Assembly: GCA_016219985.1 (NCBI GenBank)
Contig: JACRJO010000029.1
Location: forward strand, 124,001 to 188,000
Direction: 5' to 3'
From: Sphingobacteriales bacterium
GTDB lineage: Bacteria > Bacteroidota > Bacteroidia > Chitinophagales > Chitinophagaceae
Length of the DNA stretch: 64,000 nt
The translations under genes were made by a program, and so were the position numbers. Positions 32,708 to 41,827 of the stretch are shown here, piece by piece. How positions within the stretch are numbered: position 1 is the first letter of the stretch; the number at the start of each line of letters is the position of its first letter. The notes beneath the pieces are model-generated. The model made no database searches. It was not told where the DNA came from and was given only the letters and a program-made list of their open reading frames with translations.

Positions 32708-33886
32708 TCACACAATATTTTCAATAATCCCGGCAATACCCTGTCCCCCGCCCACGCAGGCCGATACCATTCCGTATTTTTTATTCAGGCGTTTCATATC
32801 CTGCAGGGTCTGGATCGTGAGTTTGCAACCGGTGCAGCCCAGCGGGTGACCGAGGGCGATCGCTCCCCCGTTAATATTCACTTTGGCCGGATCGAGGCCG
32901 GCTTCACGGATTACCGCCAGCGACTGTGAAGCAAACGCTTCATTCAGTTCTACCAGGTCGATATCGGAAAGGCTCATCCCGGCCTGTTTCAGCACTTTGG
33001 GAATGGCCGCCACCGGGCCAATACCCATGAGCCGGGGATGTACCCCTGCTACAGCAGAGCCTACCAGTCTCCCGATCGGTTTTAATCCCAGCTCGTTCAT
33101 CATCTTCTCACCCATCACGATCACAAAAGCAGCCCCATCGGAGGTTTGAGAAGAATTACCGGCCGTCACAGATCCTCCCGCGGCAAAAGCCGGTTTCAGT
33201 TTGGCCAGCGCCTCAACGGAAGTATCGGACCGGGGACCTTCGTCCGTATCCACCACATAATTTCTTTTTTGCTTTTTGCCCTTGGCATCCAGGTATATTT
33301 CTTCCACTGTTACCGGCAGGATACCCGATTTAAAATGCCCCGCCTGTATGGCAGCGATCGCTTTCTGGTGCGATTGAAAAGAGAATTCATCCTGCGCTTC
33401 CCGGCTGATATTATATTCCTTCGCCACGGCTTCGGCCGTAAGTCCCATGCTCAGGTAATAATCCGGTTCTTCCTGTGCAATGGAATAAGCGGGTACTGTT
33501 TTCCAGCCCGTGGTCGGTACCAGGCTCATGCTTTCCACCCCCCCGGCCACAATACAATCGGCCATTCCCATCCGGATCTTGGCCGTGGCCATCGCAATAC
33601 TCTCGAGCCCGGAGGCACAATAGCGGTTAATGGTCAGTCCCGGCACTTCAACACCCAATGCCCGGGCCGCAATCAGCCGCCCCACCTGCAAGCCCTGTTC
33701 GGCTTCAGGCACGGCATTGCCCACGATCACATCATCCACTCTTTTGGCATCCAGCTGCGGCACAGAAGCCAGCAATCCCTTAATAACGGTCACGGCGAGG
33801 TCATCCGGCCGGGTAAACCTGAATCCGCCTCTTTTGGCCTTTCCAACTGCTGACCGGTAACCGGCGATGATGTACGCTTCCTGCAT
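32708..33886 (-). CDS. Acetyl-CoA C-acyltransferase (thiolase)
   Basis: A 392-residue thiolase that cleaves 3-ketoacyl-CoA or condenses acyl-CoA units. The nucleophile region is [20 protein letters not shown] (Cys near residue 91), followed by [10 protein letters not shown]; the C-terminal catalytic motifs are [14 protein letters not shown] (His) and [12 protein letters not shown] (second Cys). An eight-residue [20 protein letters not shown] segment carries the NEAF motif. The length and motifs fit degradative FadA/FadI-like enzymes as well as acetoacetyl-CoA thiolases; no fadB-like partner is adjacent, so the pathway is open. It is convergent with nothing and is monocistronic as seen here. 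Confidence 0.93.
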   Translation of the reverse strand: MQEAYIIAGYRSAVGKAKRGGFRFTRPDDLAVTVIKGLLASVPQLDAKRVDDVIVGNAVPEAEQGLQVGRLIAARALGVEVPGLTINRYCASGLESIAMATAKIRMGMADCIVAGGVESMSLVPTTGWKTVPAYSIAQEEPDYYLSMGLTAEAVAKEYNISREAQDEFSFQSHQKAIAAIQAGHFKSGILPVTVEEIYLDAKGKKQKRNYVVDTDEGPRSDTSVEALAKLKPAFAAGGSVTAGNSSQTSDGAAFVIVMGEKMMNELGLKPIGRLVGSAVAGVHPRLMGIGPVAAIPKVLKQAGMSLSDIDLVELNEAFASQSLAVIREAGLDPAKVNINGGAIALGHPLGCTGCKLTIQTLQDMKRLNKKYGMVSACVGGGQGIAGIIENIV

Positions 33887-33889
33887 AGA

Positions 33890-33983
33890 ATAGTTTGTAG
33901 TTTGTAGGCTGTAGTTTGTAGTTAGTTGTCGTTCGTGTTCATTCCGGAGGAACTACAAACTACAAACCACCAACTACAAACTC
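33890..33983. repeat. GTAGTTTGTAGTTTG word repeat, inverted halves
   Basis: The left half is TAGTTTGTAGTTTGTAGGC and CTGTAGTTTGTAGTTAGTTG; the right half (33951-33983) is AACTACAAACTACAAACC and ACCAACTACAAACTCC, the reverse complement. About 22 bp of unique sequence lie between. It fills the space between the thiolase start and the next plus-strand gene, where a divergent promoter pair must also be. Confidence 0.8.
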
Positions 33984-34091
33984 CTTATAGTTGTTTATGC
34001 AACTTTCTATACCAAAATTAATGGTTATGAAATTGATGAAAAAAACTTTTTGCCGGGCCCTATCTATGGGATTTCTTTGGGAAATTTGCCC

Positions 34092-34682
34092 ATGCGCCGT
34101 CTCCCCCTGCTTTTCCTGTTTTGCCTTTTCTCCGGTACCGGGTATGCACAAGCCGACACGACCCTGCAACCAAGGCTGGACAGTTTCCTGAAACTGAATC
34201 ACCTGCTGGATATAGAACGGATATTGGACTTCACCTATCCAAAACTCTTTACGATCGTCCCCCGGGAACAGATGGCGGAAGTAATGAAAAACACCTTTGA
34301 TAACAGGGAAATAAAAGTGGTATTGGATTCCCTTAAACTGGGGAAAATATACCCGCCGCTTACGACGGGGGAAGGATCATTCGTAAAAGTGGATTATTCC
34401 ATGATCATGCGGATGCATTTCACGGATATGGACGATGACAGTGCTGACTACAGCGAGAAAGCAGGGTTCATCGTGGGTATCCTGGAAAACAAATACGGGA
34501 CCGGGAATGCCAGCTTCGATCCCCTGAAAAAAACATTTGACATCCGGGTTCACACCTCCCTGGTGGCCATCCGGGACAGCCATTCCCCGCAATGGACCTT
34601 TATTAATTTCGATAAAGAGGAACCCTTGACCAGCCTGCTGCTGAGCCATGAACTCATCGATACACTCAGCAGCCAGCAATAA
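34092..34682 (+). CDS. Exported protein of unknown function
   Basis: 196 residues from the ATG at 34092 (MRRLPLLFLFCLFSG); a longer upstream frame begins at a TTG without a signal and is rejected. Signal peptide about 1-20 (TGYAQADT). The mature part is a helix-and-strand mix starting with a repeated RLDSFLKLNHLLDIERILDF region; the ending resembles enzymes of no family that I recognise. AAATTTGCCC ends directly before the ATG and looks like a degenerate -7 box. It lies eight bases before pyrD and is likely co-transcribed with it. Confidence 0.68.
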   Translation: MRRLPLLFLFCLFSGTGYAQADTTLQPRLDSFLKLNHLLDIERILDFTYPKLFTIVPREQMAEVMKNTFDNREIKVVLDSLKLGKIYPPLTTGEGSFVKVDYSMIMRMHFTDMDDDSADYSEKAGFIVGILENKYGTGNASFDPLKKTFDIRVHTSLVAIRDSHSPQWTFINFDKEEPLTSLLLSHELIDTLSSQQ

Positions 34683-34690
34683 ATACTATT

Positions 34691-35746
34691 ATGTACCAGA
34701 TACTCCGCACGATCCTTTTTTATTTTTCGCCCGAATCCGTCCATCATTTTTCCATGAAAATGCTGAAGCTGATCTGCAGTACGCTCCCGGGACGAAAATT
34801 ACTGGCCGCCCTGTTTACCAATAAGGATCCGCAATTAATCACCACATTCCTTGGCCTGCCTTTCCGGAACCCGGTGGGACTGGCCGCCGGATTTGATAAG
34901 AATGCGGAATACCTGCGGGAACTGGAATGCCTGGGTTTTGGATTTGTGGAGATCGGGACCGTTACGCCGCTCGGGCAACCGGGCAATGATAAACCCAGGG
35001 TATTTCGTTTGCCAAAGGACCAGGCCCTTATCAACCGGATGGGATTTAATAATGAAGGCGTAAAAGCGGTGGCAGCCCGTTTGAAAAAATGGAAGGAGAG
35101 AAGAGAAGCCGAAAGCCCGGGCAATCGCTCCCGGATGATCATTGGCGGAAATATCGGGAAGAATAAAGTGACGCCCAATGAAGAGGCCTGGAAGGATTAC
35201 GAGACCTGTTTTAATGAACTGCACCCCTATGTGGATTATTTTGTAGTGAATGTGAGCTCGCCGAATACACCCGGTCTCCGGGCATTGCAGGAAAAAGAAT
35301 CCCTGAGAAAGATCCTCGTGCACTTACAGGGATTGAATAACGCAAAGAAAACCGCCCGGCCGGTATTCCTGAAAATTGCACCCGATCTTACCAATGAACA
35401 GCTGGATGATGTGGCTGCATTGGCAGTAGAGATTAAACTGGATGGCCTGGTGGCGACCAATACCACGATCAGCAGGGAAGGATTGTCCCGGGAATCAGAA
35501 TCCGTGAGCCGGGAGACCGGGGGACTTAGCGGAAAGCCCTTGCAACAAAGAAGTACAGGCGTATTAAAATACCTCGTCAATAAAACAAAGGGGCAGGTAC
35601 CGGTCATCGCTTCAGGCGGTATCTTCACCGGGGCGGATGCCAGGGAAAAAATGGAGGCCGGGGCCCGGCTGGTACAGGTATGGACCGGATTTATCTATGT
35701 GGGCCCTGGTATTGTAAAAAAAATTACCCGCACGTTGCATCCCTGA
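34691..35746 (+). CDS. pyrD: Dihydroorotate dehydrogenase (quinone), class 2
   Basis: Oxidises dihydroorotate to orotate in pyrimidine synthesis and passes electrons to membrane quinone. 351 residues. The N-terminal helices (ILRTILFYFSPESVHHFSMK) are the membrane-association region of class 2 enzymes. FMN-barrel motifs: NPVGLAAGFDKNAEYL, FGFVEIGTVTPLGQPGNDKP, NRMGFNN, YFVVNVSSPNTPGLR (catalytic Ser), DGLVATNTTI and VIASGGIFTGADA. With menaquinone as the expected quinone, this links to ubiE at 10 kb. A TerC gene follows on the same strand. Confidence 0.95.
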   Translation: MYQILRTILFYFSPESVHHFSMKMLKLICSTLPGRKLLAALFTNKDPQLITTFLGLPFRNPVGLAAGFDKNAEYLRELECLGFGFVEIGTVTPLGQPGNDKPRVFRLPKDQALINRMGFNNEGVKAVAARLKKWKERREAESPGNRSRMIIGGNIGKNKVTPNEEAWKDYETCFNELHPYVDYFVVNVSSPNTPGLRALQEKESLRKILVHLQGLNNAKKTARPVFLKIAPDLTNEQLDDVAALAVEIKLDGLVATNTTISREGLSRESESVSRETGGLSGKPLQQRSTGVLKYLVNKTKGQVPVIASGGIFTGADAREKMEAGARLVQVWTGFIYVGPGIVKKITRTLHP

Positions 35747-35749
35747 CGG

Positions 35750-35763
35750 GTAAACCGGTTTAC
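35750..35763. promoter_or_regulatory. 14-bp perfect palindrome upstream of terC
   Basis: GTAAACCGGTTTAC, with flanking GGG and CCC that can extend the stem past a two-base bulge. It lies 26 bp upstream of the terC -7 box and just after pyrD. No T tract follows, so an operator is as likely as a hairpin. Confidence 0.3.
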
Positions 35764-35788
35764 AACCCGCCGGTCTGTTGCAATTCAT

Positions 35789-35796
35789 TAATTTTG
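35789..35796 (+). promoter_or_regulatory. -7 box of the terC promoter
   Basis: TAATTTTG, a perfect TAnnTTTG, ending 15 bases before the ATG at 35812. No matching TTTG at the -33 position. Confidence 0.55.
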
Positions 35797-35811
35797 CCTT
35801 TCTTTTAAAAT

Positions 35812-36627
35812 ATGGAATACCTGTTTACAAGTGAAAGTATCATCAGTTTCCTGGTCCTCGTTATCCTCGAAGTGGTATTGGGAATTGATAATGTAATTTT
35901 TGTCAGTATCATCCTCAACCGGCTGAAGGGGGATAAGGTGCAGGGCAGGGCCCGGCGCGCCTGGATGATCACCGGGATCCTCATGCGCAGTTTATTACTG
36001 ATGGGACTGGGCTGGCTGCTTTCACAAAAAGGAAAATCTGTTTTCTCACTGGGCAGCAAGGGATTTGACCTGGCCAGTATCGTTATGCTGGCGGGCGGGC
36101 TCTTCCTGATCTATAAATCGGTAATGGAGATCCACCATAAACTGGAGGGAGAAGACCCGAACGAGGCGCTGAAGAATCAAAAACCGCTCTCTTTCGGACA
36201 GGCCATCGGGCAGATCGTCATCATTGATGCGGTCTTTTCCTTCGACAGCATCATTACGGCCGGTGGTACTGCCAAACATGTGGAGATCATGATCGCGGCT
36301 GTTGTGATTGCCATGCTCATTATGTTTTTGTTCAGCCCCGCGATCTCCGGCTTTATTCATAAACACCCCACGCTTAAAATGCTGGCCCTCTCCTTCCTCG
36401 TCATGATCGGGTTAAGCCTGATTATTGAAGGCTGGGACAGCGGGACCGCCCATGACCTGCACCTGAAAAATTATATTTATTTCGGGATGGCATTTTCCTT
36501 CGTGGTCGAAATGCTGAATATGACCATGATGAGCAGGGCGAAGAAGCGGAAAGCCCATGTGGTGCACCTGAATGAACCGGTGCTGGAAGAAGCAAATAAA
36601 GAAAACTTATCAGACCAGGCAAAGTAA
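35812..36627 (+). CDS. TerC family integral membrane protein
   Basis: 271 residues, seven to eight membrane helices. Family marks: LVILEVVLGIDNVIFVSIIL at the N-terminus (conserved Asp in a helix) and the paired IIDAVFSFDSIITAGGT in the second half, both thought to line a metal or ion path. TerC relatives are implicated in tellurite resistance, manganese export and metal loading of exported enzymes; in this window no tellurite genes occur, so a metal-efflux role is the safer inference. The 3' end overlaps the convergent rsmE gene by 18 bp. Confidence 0.9.
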   Translation: MEYLFTSESIISFLVLVILEVVLGIDNVIFVSIILNRLKGDKVQGRARRAWMITGILMRSLLLMGLGWLLSQKGKSVFSLGSKGFDLASIVMLAGGLFLIYKSVMEIHHKLEGEDPNEALKNQKPLSFGQAIGQIVIIDAVFSFDSIITAGGTAKHVEIMIAAVVIAMLIMFLFSPAISGFIHKHPTLKMLALSFLVMIGLSLIIEGWDSGTAHDLHLKNYIYFGMAFSFVVEMLNMTMMSRAKKRKAHVVHLNEPVLEEANKENLSDQAK

Positions 36628-37311
36628 GGTTGCGGCCACCACTCCCGCGGTCTCTGTTCTCAGCCGGGTATCCCCGAGGCTTACCGGCATAAATCCTTTT
36701 TGCAGGGCCAGTTCGATCTCAGCAGAGGTAAAATCTCCTTCGGGTCCGACCAGGATCACCGTGGAGCCATGTTGTTGTTGCCGGGCCAGCGGGTTCTTTG
36801 GCCCTTCTTCACAATGCGCAATGAATTGTCCGGAGAATTTTGTTTCATCCAGTACCGCAGCAAAGGGTACCGGTTCCCGGAGTACCGGCAGCCAGGCCTG
36901 CTGGCTCTGGAGCATGGCGCTGATGCAGATGGCATTCATCCGGTCATGACGAAACCGTTCCTTTTCCGTGCGCTGGCAAACCAGGGGAATGATCTCCGTC
37001 ACGCCAATTTCCGTGGCCTTCTCCAAGAACCATTCGAAGCGGCTGGCGCTTTTAATAATGGAAATGCCGACTGCCACACTCCGTGTTTTGGCAGCCTGGT
37101 ATTCCGCCTCCCGGACCAGCACCTCGCAATGCTTCTTATGTCCTGCCGCGATCTCGCACAAAAGCAGGTGCCCCTTTCCATCCGTCAGGTTCAGTTGTTC
37201 ACCGGCTTTCATCCGCAGCACCTGCACGATATGCCGGCTCGTATCCTCATCCAAGCTGATCTGCTGTTGTCCCGGGTTGTAGCTGGTAATATAAAAAAAC
37301 GGGAGTGCCAT
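36610..37311 (-). CDS. rsmE: 16S rRNA (uracil1498-N3)-methyltransferase
   Basis: Methylates U1498 of 16S rRNA with SAM; SPOUT-class knotted fold. The ATG at 37311 (MALPFFYITS) gives 233 residues; an ATG three codons earlier is also possible. Motifs: DEDTSRHIVQVLRMKAGEQL in the N-terminal PUA-like domain; KSASRFEWFLEKATEIGVTE, QRTEKERF and VILVGPEGDFTSAEIELA (knot) in the catalytic part; ending GVVAATLLCL. It is tail-to-tail with terC, overlapping it by 18 bp, and lies 63 bp downstream of dnaB on the same strand. Confidence 0.95.
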   Translation of the reverse strand: MALPFFYITSYNPGQQQISLDEDTSRHIVQVLRMKAGEQLNLTDGKGHLLLCEIAAGHKKHCEVLVREAEYQAAKTRSVAVGISIIKSASRFEWFLEKATEIGVTEIIPLVCQRTEKERFRHDRMNAICISAMLQSQQAWLPVLREPVPFAAVLDETKFSGQFIAHCEEGPKNPLARQQQHGSTVILVGPEGDFTSAEIELALQKGFMPVSLGDTRLRTETAGVVAATLLCLV

Positions 37312-37374
37312 AAAGAACATTTCAAACGATCGGATTATTCCGGAATTCTCTCCTTTAATCCGGGGGATTGAAGT

Positions 37375-38940
37375 TTAAAAAGGTGTATCCTCATCATCCG
37401 GCAGATCATTCATCTTACTGCCGGTCTGCACAAATACTTTGGCGCCGCCATCGCTGTCAATATCACTGACGGGTTTCCAGTTACCGGTCAGGCCGGTGGG
37501 GCTGAAGCCGCCGCCATCATCCTCGGTGAATTTCTGGATATGCAGGAGGGCCCGCAATTTGATCGTTTCGAGGGAACCATTCCGGTGTTTGGCGATCCGC
37601 ACATGGGTTTCGCCCCTGTTATTTTCACCCAGTTCGTTGGTGGTGATATCATAGTATTCGGGACGGTACAGGAACATTACCATATCCGCATCCTGTTCGA
37701 TCGCACCGGATTCACGAAGGTCACTCAGTTGCGGCATCTTGTTCCCGTCCTTACCGGCGCCCCGGGTTTCGACGGCCCGGCTCAACTGGGACAGGGCAAT
37801 GATGGGAACGCTTAACTCTTTGGCCAGGGCTTTCAGGTTACGCGAAATATTACTGATCTCCTGTTCGCGGTTGCTGTTGCGGTTCTCACCAGTACCACTC
37901 ATCAATTGTAAATAGTCAATGATGATCAGGCCGATATTGTGTTTATTTTTTAAACGGCGGCATTTTGCCCGCAATTCGAAAATGTTCAGGGCGGGGGTAT
38001 CGTCAATGAATAAAGGGGCCTGGGCCAGCCGCTGAACGCCTTTCGCATACAGCTGTTTCATTTCGTGCTCTTCCATTTTACCGCGGCTGATCTTCTCGAG
38101 CCAGATCTCGCTCTCGGCAGAAAGGATCCGTTGTACCAGCTGACCGGCACTCATTTCTAAGGAGAACAAAGCAACAGCGGTTTGTTTACTCGGGTGCATC
38201 ACCGCATTACGCGCCAGGTTCAGGGCAAAAGCGGTTTTACCCACGGCAGGACGGGCAGCGAGGATGATCAGGTCGGTACTTTGCCAGCCATAGGTAACCC
38301 GGTCGAGTGAAGGGAAACCACTGGGCACCCCGGTTACATCTTCATTCTTATGCCGCAGGTCCTCGATCCGTTTGATGGTATTGACCAGTACCGAATCGAT
38401 CGTTTCAAAATTCTTACGCAGGTTATTGTTGGTGATCTCGAACAGTTTGCTTTCGGCCACATCCAGCAGGTCAAATACATCGGTGGAGTCCTCGTATGCA
38501 TCGCCGATGATCTCCCCGCTGATACGGATCAGTTCCCGCTGAATGAATTTCTGCAAAATGATCCGGGAGTGGGCCTCGATATTGGCCGCAGATACCACGG
38601 CATTGGTCAGCTTGGTCACGTAATAAGCGCCTCCCACCATATCCAGTTCTTCCCGGAACCGGAGTTCCTCCGCCACGGTCAGGATATCGATCGGCTGGCT
38701 CTTGTTAGCCAGGCCCTGCATCGCACTGAAAATACGCTGGTGGGCCTCCACGTAGAAGCATTCGGGTTTTAAAATCTCGACAATCGTGTCAAACGCGTTT
38801 TTCTCCAGCATAATGGCGCCCAGCACGGCCTCTTCGAGGTCCTTGGCCTGCGGGGGTACTTTTCCATATACCATGGTACCAAGGTCGAGGGTTGACTTTC
38901 TTCTTGTCTTGCGGTCTTTGTTGATGTTCGGGAGCTCCAT
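37375..38940 (-). CDS. dnaB: Replicative DNA helicase DnaB
   Basis: A hexameric 5'-3' helicase that unwinds DNA at the fork. 521 residues: N-terminal helical domain (PPQAKDLEEAVLGAIMLEK), linker, and RecA-like ATPase domain with Walker A AARPAVGKTAFALN (about 230), Walker B IGLIIIDYLQLMSG, the DnaB arginine-finger region and REQEISNISRNLKALAKEL. The length is normal with no intein. The C-terminal tail (DSDGGAKVFVQTGSKMNDLP) is acidic and variable. A 450-bp non-coding stretch holding a perfect DnaA box lies upstream. Confidence 0.96.
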   Translation of the reverse strand: MELPNINKDRKTRRKSTLDLGTMVYGKVPPQAKDLEEAVLGAIMLEKNAFDTIVEILKPECFYVEAHQRIFSAMQGLANKSQPIDILTVAEELRFREELDMVGGAYYVTKLTNAVVSAANIEAHSRIILQKFIQRELIRISGEIIGDAYEDSTDVFDLLDVAESKLFEITNNNLRKNFETIDSVLVNTIKRIEDLRHKNEDVTGVPSGFPSLDRVTYGWQSTDLIILAARPAVGKTAFALNLARNAVMHPSKQTAVALFSLEMSAGQLVQRILSAESEIWLEKISRGKMEEHEMKQLYAKGVQRLAQAPLFIDDTPALNIFELRAKCRRLKNKHNIGLIIIDYLQLMSGTGENRNSNREQEISNISRNLKALAKELSVPIIALSQLSRAVETRGAGKDGNKMPQLSDLRESGAIEQDADMVMFLYRPEYYDITTNELGENNRGETHVRIAKHRNGSLETIKLRALLHIQKFTEDDGGGFSPTGLTGNWKPVSDIDSDGGAKVFVQTGSKMNDLPDDEDTPF

Positions 38941-39390
38941 AATTCAGTCAGGGCGATAAAAGGTTAAACCATCCGCTTTCACTAACCTGCAGACCCGGCA
39001 AAGCAGGCCAGCGGGCAGGTGACCACCGGGTCAGTTCCAATCTTGTCTTTAAGAAATGATTATCTCTTGGTTAAGGGAATGTACCGTCAGTCAGTTTGGC
39101 GAAATAAAGTGCAAAAAATGGGGGAAAAAAATTTTTCTTTCTGCACCAGTTTTTCACCTGCTTTCAGGGGTTATCCACATTCACTTTTTACCATCCGGCC
39201 CCTGACAATTTACTAAAAAAATCTGGTAAAATCACCTACTCTTTCCGCCCTGCTATATGTTAATTTTGTGCCTGATCCCTGTCAGTAACACAATATCTTA
39301 CCTGTCCATGGAGTTACTGAACTGTTAGCTCTTTTCATACCAAGACCGCTGCAACCGTACCCCTATTTATTTTAAAATCACATATATATT
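38941..39390. other. 450-bp gene-free stretch upstream of dnaB
   Basis: The longest gene-free stretch in the window. It holds an A/T tract (GGGGGAAAAAAATTTTTC near 39120-39140), one perfect DnaA box at 39171-39179 and a TAATTTTG -7 box at 39261-39268 pointing rightwards. No tRNA, small gene or long hairpin was found. Confidence 0.6.
39171..39179 (+). promoter_or_regulatory. Perfect consensus DnaA box (TTATCCACA)
   Basis: TTATCCACA, the E. coli-type DnaA box, 231 bp upstream of the dnaB start. Only one perfect copy was seen, so this is a candidate regulatory site and not an origin. Confidence 0.4.
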
Positions 39391-39900
39391 ATGGAAACTA
39401 AACAACACAGCAGCCATTCCCGCCCGGTACTCAGCCAGGCTCAGAACAACACGACTCTCTGGATCGGTCATCTCAGGCCGCATACCCATGACCATTTGGC
39501 CGGACAGACTTTTATTTGCCCTTCTGAAGGATTAGTCAATAATATACAGGTTTTTGCCTCTGCCGTCACCCAACCCGGTGAGGTAGCGCTGACCCTGCAT
39601 GAATTTGATACAGAAAACCGGACCTGGGGCGCCGCCATCGGAAACTGTATCCGGCAGGTAGACCGGAATGACGATACCCATTGGATCCGTTTTGAACTGA
39701 ACCCGATTGAACTGAAGAAGAATGCCACTTATGGCTTCCGCCTGCAAACCAATGATGGTATCATCGGAATCGGGGAAGCCGCTACCGGCAACCGCCACCC
39801 CTTTACCTTTGGACATGCCTGGAACGGCCATAGCCCCAATGACAAAGGAGATTTTTTCAGCTATTTCAGCCTGGCTTTTAAAGTAGAGCTTTGCGCTTAA
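39391..39900 (+). CDS. Cytoplasmic or non-classically exported beta-rich protein, unknown
   Basis: 169 residues, no signal peptide (METKQHSSHSRPVLSQAQ). The sequence reads as a beta-sandwich: FICPSEGLVNNIQVFASAV, then GEVALTLHEFDTENRTWG, WIRFELNPIELKKNATYGFR and FFSYFSLAFKVELCA. It resembles carbohydrate- or ligand-binding jelly-roll folds in rhythm only; I do not recognise a family. His is frequent (10 residues). A terminator follows, so it is probably monocistronic, although the M19-like amidohydrolase gene comes next on the same strand. Confidence 0.72.
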   Translation: METKQHSSHSRPVLSQAQNNTTLWIGHLRPHTHDHLAGQTFICPSEGLVNNIQVFASAVTQPGEVALTLHEFDTENRTWGAAIGNCIRQVDRNDDTHWIRFELNPIELKKNATYGFRLQTNDGIIGIGEAATGNRHPFTFGHAWNGHSPNDKGDFFSYFSLAFKVELCA

Positions 39901-39970
39901 CGATACCGCTGATGAGACGGTTATAATATCGAAAAACTAAACTCTCTGCTCTGGACGGCAGAAGGGTCTG

Positions 39971-40010
39971 ACCCTGTTTTGGAACCTTTGGGTGCCGGAA
40001 CAGGGTTTTT
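39971..40010 (+). terminator. Intrinsic terminator after the 169-residue gene
   Basis: ACCCTGTT (39971-39978) and AACAGGGT (39999-40006) pair over a 20-base loop, followed by TTTT. 70 bp after the stop codon. Confidence 0.65.
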
Positions 40011-40172
40011 GTTTCTCCATTCTGCCGGAGAAGGGTATTGCCCGGGTGAATAATTAATCGCAACTTAGGATAGCGGTTTACCAGGACCGGTTGCCTTATG
40101 CGCCCCTCGTACCCCGGCCGGGCAGTTCCCCCTGGTTGCCGGCCTGCATTCATTAACCATTAAGTCTGCCTT

Positions 40173-41708
40173 ATGCCTTATTTTGATTTTCACCTCCACC
40201 CGGCGCTGAAGCCCCAGATGTCCCTGCCGCCTGATTTCCCTTCTCCCTGGGAGATCATCAAACTCAAGTTTAAGCACCCCAACGTCATCACCCTCCTGCT
40301 GAAATGCAGCGGTATCAATGAGGTGGTGGACTCCCAGGCCTCCCTGTCCCAACTAATCAGCGGGAAACTGAACCTGGTGGTGATCGCCCTTCATCCCCCG
40401 GAAATGGCCATGATGAATGACGGGCTGATCCAGCAGATCGCGGCGGAAGAACAGACCCAATACATCAACCTCAGCCGGATCACCGATATCGGGTCGGGGG
40501 ATATCTATTTCCGGATGCTGAATGAAGAACTGGCCAACCTGAAAAAGAATACATCCTCCAACGGGAAAAAATTAAAGTTGCTGTCTGCGTTCAGCCAGTA
40601 CAAAGCCAGCAATGCGGACACCGTCCATGCCGTACTGACGATTGAAGGGGCGCATGCTTTTTTCGGGCCAAGGCAGCAAAAAAGCGAGACGGAGATCTTC
40701 ACGGAATACTGGAACAATTTTGAAACCTTTACAACGGCCAACCGGATTTTCTCCCTCAATATCGCCCACCTGCAGGACAATGGTTTCTGCAATCATGCTT
40801 TTGGTATCCAGATTTTCAAACCCAAGCCTTTTTATCCCCGGGGAAATGGCATTACCCAGCATGGGTTCCGGCTGCTGCAAAAGATGAAGGAGAAAAACAT
40901 CTTGCTCGATATCAAACATACCAGTCTGTATGCCCGGAAACAGCTCTATGATTTCCGGATCGGCGAAACCGGCTGGCCCCTCGTTTGCACCCACGCCGGA
41001 CTGACCGGGATCAAAAAAGAAAACAGGGGAAAATATTTTATTGAAACACATCATGAGGGAGAATTCCTTTCGGTCAGGCATTATAAACCGGCCGGTTACC
41101 TGCTGGGGACTTCATTCAACCCCAGCAGTATTAACCTGTATGATGAAGATGTATTTGAAGTGGTGGCCTCCGGCGGCCTGATCGGTCTTTCCCTTGACCA
41201 GCGTATCCTCGGTGTGCCCGAGGAATGGATGATGTCGATCGATAATATGGGAGACATTTATGAAGAGGAGATCATCAGCCCGGGAGAAAAGGATTTTTTC
41301 AAAAATGTAATTCAATCTGACCCGGATAATTCTGATATCATTATCGTGGCGGATATCACCAACGCCGATAAACAGGACTGGCCCCGCTTCCATGCCCGGC
41401 ATTTCCTGAACCAGGTCTTCCACCTGTTTAAAATTTGCCGGGATTTCAATTATAATATGGGGGAAATGGCCCGCCGCATCTGTATTGGTTCCGATTTTGA
41501 CGGGATGATCAACCCGGTGGATAGTTGCCCGAACGTGACCCGGCTGGAAAAATTTAAGAATTACCTGGTTGAACATTTCAAAGAATGGGAGAAGGATTTT
41601 ACAGAAGTTACCGGCATCCGGGTCTCTTCCTTTATCACCCCCAAAAAATTAATGGATAATATTTTCTACCAGAACGGGGCGGACTTCCTGAAAGAACAGT
41701 ATGTATGA
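40173..41708 (+). CDS. M19-like amidohydrolase (membrane dipeptidase relative)
   Basis: 511 residues with an amidohydrolase metal site laid out as in peptidase M19 (renal dipeptidase): FDFHLHP (His7, His9), VLTIEGAH (Glu158), DIKHTS (His249), CTHAGL (His274) and GSDFDGM (Asp441). The first motif is H-L-H, where M19 enzymes have H-x-D. The protein is about 100 residues longer than typical M19 members, with insertions around 50-140 and 350-410. No signal peptide, so probably cytoplasmic. Likely hydrolyses a dipeptide or other amide; the substrate is unknown. It is convergent with the T9SS cargo gene behind a strong hairpin. Confidence 0.8.
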   Translation: MPYFDFHLHPALKPQMSLPPDFPSPWEIIKLKFKHPNVITLLLKCSGINEVVDSQASLSQLISGKLNLVVIALHPPEMAMMNDGLIQQIAAEEQTQYINLSRITDIGSGDIYFRMLNEELANLKKNTSSNGKKLKLLSAFSQYKASNADTVHAVLTIEGAHAFFGPRQQKSETEIFTEYWNNFETFTTANRIFSLNIAHLQDNGFCNHAFGIQIFKPKPFYPRGNGITQHGFRLLQKMKEKNILLDIKHTSLYARKQLYDFRIGETGWPLVCTHAGLTGIKKENRGKYFIETHHEGEFLSVRHYKPAGYLLGTSFNPSSINLYDEDVFEVVASGGLIGLSLDQRILGVPEEWMMSIDNMGDIYEEEIISPGEKDFFKNVIQSDPDNSDIIIVADITNADKQDWPRFHARHFLNQVFHLFKICRDFNYNMGEMARRICIGSDFDGMINPVDSCPNVTRLEKFKNYLVEHFKEWEKDFTEVTGIRVSSFITPKKLMDNIFYQNGADFLKEQYV

Positions 41709-41710
41709 AC

Positions 41711-41781
41711 AAAAAACGGGATCAGCTATTGAATGAGGCAGGCCGGGATACTACCCAGGCGGCCTCATCCCTCTGATCCCG
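41711..41781 (-). terminator. Long hairpin terminator between convergent genes
   Basis: Outer arms CGGGATCAG (41717-41725) / CTGATCCCG (41773-41781) and inner arms ATGAGGC / GCCTCAT (41762-41768). On the minus strand the stem is followed by six T (plus-strand A at 41711-41716), so it best ends the 551-residue gene; it may also stall plus-strand transcripts. Confidence 0.8.
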
Positions 41782-41827
41782 GTACAGGATATTTCACCAG
41801 GCCCGGTTGCTGAAACGGGGCAGTTCC

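Noticed and set aside
38941..39390. Origin of replication near dnaB
   Set aside because: Only one perfect DnaA box, no cluster, no dnaA or dnaN, and no way to compute skew here.
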